Shown here in pieces: positions 8,600-20,900 of a stretch of DNA of 64,000 bases. The first letter of the stretch is position 1; each line of letters starts with the position of its first letter. Location of the stretch: positions 62,001 through 126,000 of the forward strand of contig JAIOZL010000001.1 of NCBI GenBank assembly GCA_021740645.1. The letters are read 5' to 3'. The DNA comes from Bacteroidales bacterium (GTDB taxonomy: Bacteria; Bacteroidota; Bacteroidia; Bacteroidales; JAADJA01). Position numbers and translations under genes: made by a program. A model generated the notes under the pieces. That model was given only the letters and a program-made list of their open reading frames with translations. It was not told where the DNA came from and searched no databases.

Positions 8600-11458
8600 T
8601 TATTTTTTCTCTTCAGGAATAATCGTTAAAGTTTTCTCCTCACCATTTCGTTTAACCACAATATCGGTTTCTACATCGGGTTTCAATTCCCCAAGGATAT
8701 TCATAAAGTCATAGATATTATTGACTTCTTTATTATTCAGGCTTATGATGATATCATTGGCTAAAAGTTGTGCTTTTTCGGCTGGGCCTCCGGGCCTCAC
8801 ACCTTGTATCTGCACTCCCGGATCATCACTTCCTGCATAGGCTGGAATGGTTCCAAGTGTCACGGAAAAAGCACCTTTCCCACCTTTGTTTGCTTTTACT
8901 TTTACCTCCTTATAAGTGAGTGCTTGTTCCGGTTTTAGAAGCTCATTGATCACCAGGGTCGAAAATTTAACAACCCTTTGCATATCTTCAAAATTGATCA
9001 GCTCCACATCATCCTTAAAGGTATGGTAGTCCATGTGAATTCCGGAAAAAAAGCTGGCAACAGGAATCCCTTTTAGGTAAAAAGAAGTAGCATCGGTTGG
9101 AAGATATGGATCTGTTCCTAAGGTAAGATCGAAACCAACCACTATATTTTTTTTCTCCATGATACTTTTCCATTCTTCTGCTGATCCAAGTCCCTGTAAC
9201 TCTAGTTTGTTATTTTGCATCCGGCCTACCATGTCATAATTGATATAGGCTTTAACTTTTTCATTCGGTACCGGAAGTTTTGAAGCAAATGAGTTAGACC
9301 CGATCAACCCAAGTTCCTCGGCTGACCACAAACAAAAAACAAGATTGTGAGTGATCTTTTCCGGATTTTCTCTTTTAAGGCCTGCATAAAACTCGACAAG
9401 TTCAACAACGCTAACCGTTCCAGATCCATTATCGTCAGCACCATTATGAATTTTGTGTTTATCTTCTCCCATCGACCTTGAATTGGTTTCACCAAATCCC
9501 AGGTGATCGTAGTGGGCTCCGATAAAAATATAGTTCGCCTCAGGATTATCTGAAGGAATCATGGCCACTATATTATTATCCTGTGCTATTACCCTTTCTA
9601 CTTTGGTTTCTATCTTTGCAGTCAGGTCCGTTTCAAATAAATGATCCAGTCCTTTGGGTTCTCCATCCTTCAGTTTTTCCTGGAGGCTTTCAACAGTTTC
9701 ATTTTTCACTAACAGGATTTCATTGGCAACATTCTCACTGAGTGCTGCGCTTATTATCCCTGATGTTCCAACCACCTCATGGCTATGGCCAGAAGAAATC
9801 CGGGGCTTGATGATCAGGATGGCTTTCGCACCGTTCTGACGGGCTATCATTTGTTTATATCCACTGGCTATATTCCTTTCAAAAAGTTTTTCCTTTTCTT
9901 CGTCAAGACCATAAGGAATTCCATCAAGCACCATCACAATTTTGTCTTTTACATCCAGTGAAGCATAGGAATCGTATTCATAATCTTTCCCGTCATTGAT
10001 CTTCATTCCATAACCTGCAAATACAATTGGACCTTCTGCCATTCCACTTTCTGTGGAAGCAAGCGGATTAAAATCTTTATTTAATTCATAGCTTTTATCC
10101 CCAATTTGAAAAGCGTTTTTATCATCTATTACTTTAACTTCTGAAATAAAGTCGAATTCCCAATTAAAATCTGCATGTCCTGCCAGGGGAACAAGTCCCT
10201 GATCTTTAAATATATTTGTGATGTAATCATTGGCAAGTTTTATTCCCTTACTACCCGTCATCCTTCCTTCTACTTCGTCTGAAGCGATATAACTTAGCTT
10301 TTCGGTTAACTCAAGTGTACTTATTTCAGGTGAGAAATTATAATTTAAACTCCCTGAAGGATTTGTTCTGTAGGGTGATTTAGCCAATTCTTCGCGGGCA
10401 AACTCATCATTCCAACTTGAAATAAAAAGTTGTGCTTTTCCATCTCCAGTCCTGCTGGAAGTCCAAACCAGTTTACTTCCATCTGGTGAAAATACCGGAA
10501 GGCCATCAAATCCATCTGTAAACGTTACCCTGATCGGTTCTTTCAACCCTTCCACATCAGTCATGTATATTTCGAAGTTGGCGTACCCTTCTTTATTGGC
10601 AGCCCAAACGATATAATCGCCGGACGGATGGTAATAAGGAGCCCAGCTCAAACAACCAAAATCGGTTAAGCGTTTTTCTTCAGTTCCATCAATATTTATC
10701 GTGTAAACATCAGCGGCATGGCCATCTTCACTGAATCTTCTGAAAATAATTCTTTCCCCATCCGGTGAAAAGAAAGGGCCTCCGTCGTAACCCGGGGCAT
10801 TGGTAAGTTGACGTTTATCTGAACCATCCGCATTCATGATAAAAAGGTCACAGAAATAAGATGCGTCCACTTCGAGTTTTTGTTTTTCCTCTTTGGTAAG
10901 TTTACGGTTGTAAACATCTTTGTTAGTACTGTATACAATCAATTTTCCATCGGGTGAATAGGAACCTTCTGCATCATAACCTTTAGCTTCAGTAAGCTGT
11001 TTTATTTCAGACCCATCACGATTTGAGGAGAAAATATCCATGGTGGTTTCATAATCCCATGAATACCTTTTTTTCTTTCCGGAAGCCCTGAAATCGAGTT
11101 CTTCTTTTTGTTTTTTTAACGCATCCGGATCAAGATGGCTGGATGAATACATTACCCTGTCACCGTTCCACTGAAAGTAGGCACAAGTCGTTTTCCCGTG
11201 CCCAGGCGAAACCCGGTTAATATCCCCGGTTTCAAAATCAAGGATATAAATTTGGTAGAAAGGATTATCGGCTTCCCGTTCACTTTGGAAAATGAGGTAA
11301 CGGCCATCTTCAGAAAAGTAACCTTCGCCTGATCGGTTTCCTTCATAGATCAATTGCCGGGTATTTTTTAAGAATTTATTTTCGAGGTTTTCTGTTTCTT
11401 GTGCAAGAAGGGATAATGTAAGTAGTATTGTAAAAAGAATTGATGCGTATTTCTTCAT
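8600..11458 (-). CDS. Secreted M28-family metallopeptidase with TolB-like propeller and PDZ domain
   Basis: 952 aa. Signal peptide, then about 350 residues of WD40-like PD40/TolB blades (YFSEDGRYLIFQS, SYSPDGKLIVYST, FFSPDGERIIFR, VFSPDGSKLVWTS). A PA-type insert (GPIVFAGYGM, DKIVMVLDGIPYG) precedes an M28 zinc aminopeptidase domain. Its ligands are visible: GAHYDHLG, NGADDNGSG, SAEELGL, NYDMVG and DYHTFKD. The last ~100 residues are a PDZ domain (GVQIQGVRPGGPAEKAQ). The likely role is periplasmic or extracellular peptide trimming. I chose ATG 11458 because the signal peptide starts there. There is no T9SS tail. Confidence 0.93.
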   Translation of the reverse strand: MKKYASILFTILLTLSLLAQETENLENKFLKNTRQLIYEGNRSGEGYFSEDGRYLIFQSEREADNPFYQIYILDFETGDINRVSPGHGKTTCAYFQWNGDRVMYSSSHLDPDALKKQKEELDFRASGKKKRYSWDYETTMDIFSSNRDGSEIKQLTEAKGYDAEGSYSPDGKLIVYSTNKDVYNRKLTKEEKQKLEVDASYFCDLFIMNADGSDKRQLTNAPGYDGGPFFSPDGERIIFRRFSEDGHAADVYTINIDGTEEKRLTDFGCLSWAPYYHPSGDYIVWAANKEGYANFEIYMTDVEGLKEPIRVTFTDGFDGLPVFSPDGSKLVWTSSRTGDGKAQLFISSWNDEFAREELAKSPYRTNPSGSLNYNFSPEISTLELTEKLSYIASDEVEGRMTGSKGIKLANDYITNIFKDQGLVPLAGHADFNWEFDFISEVKVIDDKNAFQIGDKSYELNKDFNPLASTESGMAEGPIVFAGYGMKINDGKDYEYDSYASLDVKDKIVMVLDGIPYGLDEEKEKLFERNIASGYKQMIARQNGAKAILIIKPRISSGHSHEVVGTSGIISAALSENVANEILLVKNETVESLQEKLKDGEPKGLDHLFETDLTAKIETKVERVIAQDNNIVAMIPSDNPEANYIFIGAHYDHLGFGETNSRSMGEDKHKIHNGADDNGSGTVSVVELVEFYAGLKRENPEKITHNLVFCLWSAEELGLIGSNSFASKLPVPNEKVKAYINYDMVGRMQNNKLELQGLGSAEEWKSIMEKKNIVVGFDLTLGTDPYLPTDATSFYLKGIPVASFFSGIHMDYHTFKDDVELINFEDMQRVVKFSTLVINELLKPEQALTYKEVKVKANKGGKGAFSVTLGTIPAYAGSDDPGVQIQGVRPGGPAEKAQLLANDIIISLNNKEVNNIYDFMNILGELKPDVETDIVVKRNGEEKTLTIIPEEKK

Positions 11459-11580
11459 TTTGTCTTGTTTGATCATGTATAACATATGTTTTAAAAAATT
11501 GTTCTTTAAAAGAATTTGCGAAAGTAGGATTTTTAACTAAAAAATTAATGAAAATGGAGATTTGCTGTGTATCCTAAAAT

Positions 11581-11619
11581 ATAAAAGCCAGTGAGATTTA
11601 AGACTTCACTGGCTTTTAT
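11581..11619 (-). terminator. Terminator of the 11645-12895 gene
   Basis: ATAAAAGCCAGTGA (11581-11594) and its complement (11606-11619) form a perfect 14-bp stem with an 11-base loop, 26 bases past the stop of the minus-strand gene, followed on that strand by ATTTTAGG. A/T-rich flanks on both arms could allow function in both directions. Confidence 0.75.
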
Positions 11620-11644
11620 CAGGCCTGAATTTACCTATATGATT

Positions 11645-12895
11645 CTACTTGTCGAATAACACGGTATTGTAATATACATTTCCGTCGCAATCATTGACCT
11701 TAATAATGTAGCTTCCGTGGGTACCGACAAAATAAAACCTTTGATTCATTAGGCCGGCATCAAAACGCTGAATCAGTTTTCCGGTCATCGAAATTACCTC
11801 CACGGATTCAAGGGTAGATTGAAGTGAGATATGAAATGTGCCGTGAGAAGGATTTGGGTAAACTTCACAATCTGATTGAATTTCTGTTAGGTTAAGTCCT
11901 GTAAGCACCGATGGTGAAAAAGCAACAGTATATGGGCCATAGAACGAATTAAAAACGGTTGTGGATAAGGTGGTTTCAAGGGTGTTGCTTTCTATGTCAA
12001 CAATGGCAATCTGACTTGAGGCGCCGGCCGGAACCCAAAGTTTATTATCAGGCGAAATGGCCAGTTTCCCATATCCTTCCGGTGTTGAAATATCTGTTAC
12101 TGTTGAAAGGTCATTTGCATTTAAAACCCTTAATGTTCCATTTGTCCCATTTACTCCGCTAAAAAGGGCATAGATATATTGATCATCCCCATCGAGTGCA
12201 ATGTCCCAGGGTAAGCCGGTTGTCCCTTCGATGTTGGTATCTGTTTCGATGGTCAGCGTATTAACATCAAGGATAATAATTTTGTGGGGCGATGCTTTAA
12301 GGGTATAAAGTTTGGTTTTGTCGGAATTAAATGCCATATCTAAATGTCCGCCTGAACTTGTAGGTATCTCAGTTGTATTTCCTGAAATAAAATCAATGAC
12401 ATGAATACTGTTCAGGCTGCTCCCATAAACCGTATTGTTGTCGTACACTTCAATAAAAGAAACCACCGTCGAAAACTGAATGCTATCTTCAATAATCATC
12501 GAGGCTGTGTTTAGCTTAAAGACCCTGGAATAATTATGAAAAAAGAGGTAAGAATTATCATCACTGATTTCGAGGTCATAAACCCCTGTGGTTAAGGTGC
12601 GTTGGTCTACATACTCAAGCGTAATTGCATTTACTTTATGTATTTTGTATGTACTGCTAAAAACATCAATCGTTTCAAAATAGAGAAAATTTCCATCAGA
12701 TGATGTAACAACATACTTTACCTGGCCCGAATGCCCGCCAAATAAAGAGCTTGAGTACGTGAAATTTTCGTAATTAACCACCGGCATAGAGGCGTTACCA
12801 CCCCCACCAAGAAAAGCTTTTTGTGCCATAACAAAGTGTGAGGTTGACCAGAGCAAAACTGATAAAATGAGTATTGATGTAAATCTTGATTTCAT
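11645..12895 (-). CDS. Secreted YncE-like beta-propeller protein with T9SS tail
   Basis: 416 aa. Signal peptide (ILSVLLWSTSHFVMAQ), then a seven-blade-type propeller resembling YncE/surface-layer propellers: VTSSDGNFLYFET, LEISDDNSYLFFH, MAFNSDKTKLYTL, IALDGDDQYIYAL, LAISPDNKLWVPAG. The final ~75 residues (EVYPNPSHGTFHISL, VEVISMTGKLIQRF, GSYIIKVND, NTVLFDK) match the T9SS type A domain. No catalytic residues are recognisable; a binding or structural surface role is likely. It is separated by 470 bases from the divergent NHL gene at 13365 and by a terminator from the peptidase gene. Confidence 0.82.
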   Translation of the reverse strand: MKSRFTSILILSVLLWSTSHFVMAQKAFLGGGGNASMPVVNYENFTYSSSLFGGHSGQVKYVVTSSDGNFLYFETIDVFSSTYKIHKVNAITLEYVDQRTLTTGVYDLEISDDNSYLFFHNYSRVFKLNTASMIIEDSIQFSTVVSFIEVYDNNTVYGSSLNSIHVIDFISGNTTEIPTSSGGHLDMAFNSDKTKLYTLKASPHKIIILDVNTLTIETDTNIEGTTGLPWDIALDGDDQYIYALFSGVNGTNGTLRVLNANDLSTVTDISTPEGYGKLAISPDNKLWVPAGASSQIAIVDIESNTLETTLSTTVFNSFYGPYTVAFSPSVLTGLNLTEIQSDCEVYPNPSHGTFHISLQSTLESVEVISMTGKLIQRFDAGLMNQRFYFVGTHGSYIIKVNDCDGNVYYNTVLFDK

Positions 12896-13364
12896 ACTAA
12901 ATATTTTAATGTTTAAATGGCAAATATCGAAAGTTCTCCATATATTTAGAATACGTTAAACATCGTAATTTTGAATGATCCATCATAAAAGGGATAAGCT
13001 ACTATACAAGGGTTGAGAATATAGTTAAACTGGGTGATGTGAAAAAAAACTGGATGCACTTGAAATTTCCCGTTTTGCCTCGAAACCCTCTAAATAAACT
13101 ATTCGGTAATGTGAGACTTGTTCTAATCCCAAATAAATTTAATCCGATGAAATGACCAACTTGGGATAAACGTTTTTGATTTTAAGAAAGTTTTAGTAGA
13201 AGGAAATATAGCCCTTTGGTTGCATGCAACAACGCTTGCTCATTATCGAAACTTAAAAATTACATCAGTCGATTAATTCAATAACTGAACCATCTCTTTA
13301 TGCAATTTTAAAAAACCACCTAAAACTATTTTATCTATTTTTATAGAAATTGAATATAACAACT
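12896..13364. other. Intergenic region between divergent genes
   Basis: This 469-base AT-rich stretch must hold promoters for both divergent propeller genes. The only coding signal I see is a GTG-started 38-codon plus-strand frame running from about 13038 to 13154 (MKKNWMHLKFPVL start); it matches nothing I know and is probably spurious. No RNA gene or repeat was recognised. Confidence 0.5.
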
Positions 13365-14729
13365 ATGAAAAAAGTTTCTTCCCTGATAAGTTTCATTTTA
13401 ATTGCTACGGTCATATTTCAGTCATTGAATGTAAAAGCTCAAAATTATGTCACCACATTAACGGGCACCGGAACTGCCGGATTTTTGAATGGTGACACAA
13501 GCGTAGCAGAATTCAACCGGCCATTTGGGATTTGTATAGATGTGGAAGGTAATTTATACCTGGCTGATGCCTATAACCACCGTATCCGAAAAATTGGTAT
13601 AGATGGGCAGGTAACTACTTATGCCGGCACTGGCACTGCCGGCTATCTTGATGGCCCGGCTGATGAAGCCAGGTTCAACCAACCCATTAATATTTGCCTT
13701 GATGAAGATGGAAATATGTTTGTTTCGGATTTTTTAAATCAACGGATCCGTAAAATATCAGCAGACATGATGGTTACAACCATTGCAGGCAGCGGACAGG
13801 CTGGTTATCTCGATGGCATCTCCGAACAAGCCATGTTCAATTACCCAAGAGGTATTTGCCTTGATGATACGGGTAATATATATATCGGGGATAGCTGGAA
13901 TCACAGGGTCAGAAAGATATCAACTACCGGAATAGTAAGCACATGGGCCGGAGGGGGAGAGGCTATGGGTGTAAGTAGTATTGGCGATTATGTGGATGCA
14001 AGCGATACTGCCGCCCGCTTTTATACTCCATGCGAATTGTCCATCGATGTTAATAATAATATTTTTGTGGCGGATGCATATAATCACAGGATCCGGAAAA
14101 TTGATCTGGCCCGATTGGTAAGTACGGTGGCTGGAAGTGGTGGCTTTGGCCCGAGTGGCGGTGGTTTTCAAAATGGAACGGCCACTGAGGCTCAGTTTAA
14201 TGTACCTACTGCCTGCCACGTAACGCTTTCCGGGTCTATCTTTGTGGGAGATGGATCCAATCAACGTGTACGTAAGATCAGCGCAGATGGCATGGTAAGC
14301 ACCTTTGCAGGTTCAGGCATGGAAGGGTTTGAAGATGGCCCGGATTCCGTGGCCACATTTAATTTCCCGAGAGGCACAGTGATGGATTATAACCAGCACC
14401 GCTTATATGTGGTAGATTATAATAACCACGCTATTCGGATTATACATTTATCTGAAATTACTGAAACGAACGAAATAAGCACGTCTAAAGAATTTAAATT
14501 ATATCCTAATCCTGCTGCCAGTGATTTCTTTCTTACAGGTGGCAGTAAGGTTACACACGTTACTATTCAACTATTTAACAGTATTGGCGAAGTGGTATTA
14601 AAGAAAGAAGATATAAGTGCACTTCCTATTAAGATAGATATTTCTGATTTGGATACCGGGCTATATTACCTAAATCTTTATCAGGGAAGTCAGCTAAGTG
14701 TTATTAAAAAGCTTGTGATAGTAAATTGA
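13365..14729 (+). CDS. Secreted NHL-repeat protein with T9SS tail
   Basis: 454 aa. Signal peptide (MKKVSSLISFILIATVIFQSLNVKAQ), then at least six NHL repeats of the pattern 'FNxPxGICxDxxGNxYxADxxNHRIRKI ... TxAGTGxAGYxDG', for example LADAYNHRIRKI, VSDFLNQRIRKI, IGDSWNHRVRKI, VADAYNHRIRKI and VVDYNNHAIRII. These form a beta-propeller. The last ~75 residues (KLYPNPAASDFFLTG, LFNSIGEVVLKK, LDTGLYYLNLY, KKLVIVN) are a T9SS type A sorting domain. I used ATG 13365; the TTG five codons upstream precedes the signal peptide. Function beyond cell-surface binding cannot be told from sequence. Confidence 0.88.
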   Translation: MKKVSSLISFILIATVIFQSLNVKAQNYVTTLTGTGTAGFLNGDTSVAEFNRPFGICIDVEGNLYLADAYNHRIRKIGIDGQVTTYAGTGTAGYLDGPADEARFNQPINICLDEDGNMFVSDFLNQRIRKISADMMVTTIAGSGQAGYLDGISEQAMFNYPRGICLDDTGNIYIGDSWNHRVRKISTTGIVSTWAGGGEAMGVSSIGDYVDASDTAARFYTPCELSIDVNNNIFVADAYNHRIRKIDLARLVSTVAGSGGFGPSGGGFQNGTATEAQFNVPTACHVTLSGSIFVGDGSNQRVRKISADGMVSTFAGSGMEGFEDGPDSVATFNFPRGTVMDYNQHRLYVVDYNNHAIRIIHLSEITETNEISTSKEFKLYPNPAASDFFLTGGSKVTHVTIQLFNSIGEVVLKKEDISALPIKIDISDLDTGLYYLNLYQGSQLSVIKKLVIVN

Positions 14730-14827
14730 GGTTTTAAAACTTTGATTTAACCCCTGTTTCATAAGTAAAATATCCCATACATCACTCAATGTCAGATGTT
14801 AAAATATTGTTAAGCTAATAAATTCCC

Positions 14828-14858
14828 TTGCAAAATAATATTCTGTTTTATATTTTTA
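14828..14858 (+). promoter_or_regulatory. Candidate promoter of the RHS-protein operon
   Basis: TTG at 14828-14830, a 20-base spacer and TATTTTTA at 14851-14858 (one mismatch to TAnnTTTG) fit the Bacteroidota promoter pattern. This implies a leader of about 100 bases before the ATG at 14961. Confidence 0.35.
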
Positions 14859-14960
14859 TCGGTATTCAAGTACCTAAAAATGGCAATATAGATCAAACAT
14901 AATATTAGTATCTGTTTTTTCCATGCATAAATAGAATTCCTATACAAAAAAGGTTAACAA

Positions 14961-17900
14961 ATGAAAACACTATCACTAAGAAAATCATTTCCCAATTTTC
15001 CGAACTTATTAATTTTATTATTGATTATTTTCGGTAATTTACCCTTAAATGCCCAAATCTACACCAAACCGAATATTCCGGGTGAATTTGGAACTTTTGT
15101 AAATTCGTACACAGGAAACCTGTATTACCCTAGAACGGACCTGGTGATTCCCGGACATAGTCTTGACCTTGAAATAATATTTTCGTATAACAGTGGCCGA
15201 AGTGGAGTAGATTATGGATTTGGCAATGGGTGGACGTTTACCTTCAACCAAATCTATATTTTAGATGGCAACGATTTATTGTTTGAGAAAGAAGATGGGG
15301 ACAAAGATCGATATACCTGGAATGGTGTTTCTTACGACCCTCCTGTTGGCGTGCACAATGTGTTAACAGAATATTCGCCAGGGCAATTTCTTTTAACCAC
15401 CAAACATGGAATAAAATATTATTTCGAAAATAACACGCACAAAAAACTAACAAAGATCGAAGACAGAAATTCCAATGTATTTTTATTGGCATATGCAAGT
15501 GGACTGATATCTTCAATTACTGACCCAGTTGGCCGACAGCTTCTTTTCGAGTATGATGCAAACGGACATTTAGTGAAAATAACGGATCCAAATCCAGTAC
15601 CCCAAAGAGAAATTACTTATGAATACGATGCGGTTGGCAATATGGTCAAGGTAACCAACCCTGCCGGAAATTCCATCACCTATGGTTATGGATTATGGAG
15701 GAACCTTAATCATATAACCGATGCCCGGGGTAATAGTTATTCCATTTCATACAATGCAATCAAGGCAGTAGATGAACTTTCATGTCCAACTGAAAATACT
15801 AAATCAACCTTTACTTATGATGCACTGCTTAAGGAAACAACAGTTGAGGATTATATAACAACAGGAAATACTCTAACAACTTATGCTTATGATAATGATG
15901 CACGTATTGTACAATTACTGGCTCCAACAGGTACCACATCCTTTTCGTACGATGCTGACAATAATATTACAAGCATAACCGATGCGAATGGCAACACAAC
16001 ATCCTACACTTACGACTTAAATGGGAATACCTTAACAGTTACCGATCCACTAGGTGGCGTTTCTACATCTACTTATGACCCTGTATATAATTTCACTACC
16101 TCATCTACCGATCAAACTGGGAACACTACCAATTTTATCTTTGATGGCAATGGTAATAAACTTTCAGAAACCGACCCTAATGGGGATGTTAACCAATTTG
16201 CTTACGACCCTGTAGGTAGAATTACCTCCACAACAGATAAAAATAGTAATACCACTACTTTTTCATACGATGCTTATGGAAACCTTAGCACAGTCACCGA
16301 TCCATTAGGAAATCCTGAAACCTTTACTTATGATATTGTTGGTAACAATACCAGCCACTCCGACCGCAACGGAAATACTTCGCTTTTTGAATATGATAAT
16401 TTAAATCGACTGGTCACCTTTACCGATCCGAAGGGTGGGTTTACTTTTTATACATACGACGAAAATAGCAATTTATTGACCGAAACGAATCCCCTTGGGA
16501 ATACCCGAACAAATGTATACGATGCCCTTAACAGGCTTATCTCATCTACAAATACGGGTGGGAATACTACCCAATACACTTACGATGAAAGGGGCCGTAC
16601 GATTTCTGAAACAGATGCCAATGGCAATACATCAACTTTCACATATAATTGTTGCAGATTAACCGGGGCGACAGATCCCCTTGGGAACACTGAAATTTAT
16701 GCTTATGACGCAGTAGGCAACCGCACAGAATATACCGATAAAAATGGTAACATGACAACCTATACCTATGATGCATTGGACAGGTTAGTAAGTGAAACAG
16801 ATGCACTTGGAAATAATACGACCTATACCTACGACCCTATTGGTAACCTGATCGGAGAAACCGATCCGAATGGTAATTCCCGCATTTATGGATATGATAA
16901 TCTTAACCGGATAGATTCGATTACTGGTTCTTTGGGATTAATATCCACCTATTCTTACGATCCTGTTGGAAACCGGATAAGTGAAACAGATGCCAATGGA
17001 AACCTTACTTCTTATTCTTATGATCCATTGAACAGGATGATTTCGCAAACTGATGCCCTTGGAAATACCAGTACATATACTTATGATGCTATAGGGAACC
17101 GTTTAAGCCAAAAGGATAAAAACAGTAATACGACCTATTTTTATTTTGACGAGCTATCACAAATCGACTCCATTGTAAAACCTCTGGGGCAGGTAATAAA
17201 ATATACCTATGATGCTACAGGCAACCGCATTTCAGCGTCTGATCCCAACGGAATCATTACTACTTTTACATATGATGCCTCAAACTTACTTATCTCTACA
17301 CAAAAAAGTATCTGGACACTCAATACATATACTTATGATCCTGTCGGAAACCCAACCAGTGAATCGGATGCTAACGGAAATTCGACTACATTCACCTATG
17401 ATGCTCTTAGCAGGATCATTGCTATTACCGATGCATTGGGTAATGTAAGTAATAAAACCTACGATGCGAACGGAAATTTAACTTCAAGCAGTGATGCAAA
17501 CGGGGCTACTACAACCTATACTTATGATGCAGCCAATCGGCTAACTTCTGTTCTTGATCCAACCGGCGGAACAATTTCATATGCCTATGATGGCGTAGGT
17601 AATAAAATATCCGAAACGGATCAGAATGGAAATATATCTACCTTTAGCTTTAATGGACATTACCAGTTAACCCAGCATACAGATCCACTTGGTAATACAA
17701 TTCAATATACATACGATTCCTATGGAAACAGAATATCTAAAACGGATCAACTTGGCAATACCACTACTTTTGAATTCGATGCTTTAAACAGAATGGTACT
17801 GTCTGTTGGACCAATTGGTGATTCTATAATTAACTCCTATGATCCTGAAGGAAATAACATAGCTATAAAAGATGCCATGGGCTATACCACCAGTTACGCT

Positions 17901-20900
17901 TACGATGCTCTCAATCGTATGATTAGTGTTACCAATAATCAGGGCGGAGTAACCAATCATTATTATGACCTGAATGGGAACAGGACATCCATCACCAATG
18001 CCAATGGAAATACAACCACCCAAACCTATGATATCTTTAACCGAATGCTCAGCAGGACAGATGCGGAAGGGAACACAAATTCATATAGTTATGATCCGAT
18101 AGGCAATGTGCTAAGTCAAACAGATGGAAACGGTAATTCTACTTCCTATAGTTATGATGCTCTCAATCGTCGGACAGTAAAGACCGATGCACTTGGCAAT
18201 ATTACCAGCTACGCCTACGATCCCGCGGGTAATCTTTTAAGTGAAACGGATGCAAATGGGAATGCCACCTCTTATGCCTATGATGATTTGAACCGGGTAC
18301 TTACAGTAGAAAATGCAACATCAGCAACAACAACCTACACTTACGATCTGGCAGGAAATAAACTCACAACAACTGATCCTTTAGGAAATACTACCTCGTA
18401 CACTTATGATGCTATAAATCGATTGACATCAGTTGCCGGACCTGCTGGAGGAGTATCCAGTTATGCATATGATGCCGCAGGTAACAGAACTATGGTAACA
18501 GATGCAAATGGTAATTCAACCTCCTATGTCTATAATCCATTGCAAATGCCAATAGCCATAACTGATGCAATGGGTAGTACTACCTTTTTTGATTACGATA
18601 AAAATGGAAACAGACTTTCTGTAATTGATGCCAATGCCAATCCAACTACCTACATTTATGATGACCTGAATCGCTTGTTGTCCGAAACAAGCCCGTTGGG
18701 TTTTATTACGGCCTATTCCTATGATGCCGTTGGGAACAGGATCAGCAAAACTGATCCCAATGGTAATACTATATTTTACACCTATGATGCTGTTAATCGC
18801 AAAGTATCGGAACTTTACCCGGATGCTTCCTCGGTTAATTACACCTACGATGGGGTAAGCAACATAACTGAAATTGAAAATACTGGAGGTATTGGGGATA
18901 TTACCACAAAAACTTATGATGCCCTGCGCAGGGAAACTTCTATTTCAATGGATTATGGAGGGGCTTTTACAAAAACATCCTCTTATACTTATGATGCAGT
19001 TGGAAACCGTTTAACTATGACAGATGCAGAAGGTGGGGTAACAACATACTCCTACGATCCGATTTACCGATTAACTTCATTAACGGATCCAGGAACCAAT
19101 ACCACCACATATACTTATGATGCTGCAAATAACAGGACATCGATGGATTATCCCAATGGAACTTCTACTTCCTATACTTACGATGCTGCTGGCCGGACCA
19201 CAAGTATAGTGGTTGAAGATGGCCTAAAATCTACCCTCAATGAGATCGTTTATTCCTATGACAATGTAGGGAATAAAACAACTGTGGTTGAAAATATCAC
19301 AGATGTTACTTATTATACATACGATGCCCTTAACCGCTTGTCTACTGCTGCCTATCCCTGGGGTAACTATGTTCAATATGCTTATGATGCCATGGGGAAC
19401 AGGATTTCTGAACAAATTGATGGCACTCCTTACTTTTATTTATACGACAATGATAATCGTCTAACATGGGAAAGTAAAACAAATGCAAACTATTTGTATG
19501 ATCCAAATGGTAACCTGGTAAACTCTGCTTCATTAACCGGGTTTTCACAATATGAATACGATTTTAATAATCGTCTTATCAGTTTGCAGAAAAACACTTC
19601 GTTAACCATATATTCCTATGCGGGTAATGGAGATCGTATTAGCACCAGCGACGGAATTAACCCCATATACTATTTTTATGATTTTGAGACCTGGTGGGCC
19701 GAATATTCCAAACCGGGATTGTTTAACCAGCTTGGCGAATACGATGCTATAGGTGCGCCAATTTCAAAGTATTCTTTTGGTCCAGGTATCGACCAACCAA
19801 TAAGTGTTACAAAAGGGGGTAATACTGCTTTCTTTTATTATGATGATGCCGGAAGTGTAATTCGTACGATTGATCTGCTTGGTATTCCTTCAGGGTATTA
19901 TGTATATGATGCGTTCGGGGAGATCATTCAACAAAATGAACTAATTACCCAACCTTATAAATTTACGGGCAGGGAATACGATCCGGTTACAGATTTTTAC
20001 TATTACCGTGCTCGTTATTATAATGCCACTTATGGGCGCTATTTAACCAAAGATCCGGCCGGGATGGTCAATGGCCCGAACATTTACCTCTATGTCTTAT
20101 CAAACCCTGTGAATATGGTTGATCCTTCCGGACTGGACTGGAGGCTACCTGATATACAAAAACCACCCCTTGGACCGAACGGGTTTGGCATGACCTTAAA
20201 ATTCGGAGGCGGTGATAACCACATTATTCAGGGAACTGAAGAAATAGCAGTAAGGGTTTACCCTGACTTTGAAATGGACCTGACCATTGCACATCTGTCG
20301 AAGACAGATCCACGTAGAACCCGAAAAAATATACAGATGTATATGGACCAGGAAGCCGATAAATGTTATACCAGTTGGACAGAATACATTACACACGATG
20401 AGTATATCAACTACTTTAGTTTTTACCTGGCCATCTATTTAAAACTGAACGTAGATCGTGACGCTATTAAAAAAGCCAAAGAAGATGCAAGGGCCGGGGC
20501 TAATGCGGCAACTGCAGGTACGGTCATTGGTGTTGTGTCTACTGCCGGGGGTTTTATCCCTGGGATAGGGCCTTTTATAAGCATTGCAGGCGGTGCAGCG
20601 GGACTCGCGGCCGGAGCTGCATCTGAAGGCCATTATAAAGATGCCATTAATAAACTAACGGGTGCCTTAAATGGCGCAAAAGCGGAAATTGATCATTATT
20701 TTTATACCTGGGATTACTGGTCAGAGTTCCTGAGAACAGCAGAAAACTTGCCACAAGAAGGGTATGAAGAAACAGGATGTCCCCAGTACGATTATGAAAA
20801 AACCGGTGGGGACTGCAATGATCGTGGTCATGATCCAATACGGCCAAAACCAGTAATAACCCCGGGACCCGGTAATTATAAACCACCAAAAGCAGCGAAA

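Noticed and set aside
15520-19850. Regular short DNA repeats that might be a CRISPR array
   Set aside because: The repeats are in-frame coding YD units with no constant repeat/unique spacer pattern; the same holds for the GEVED array.
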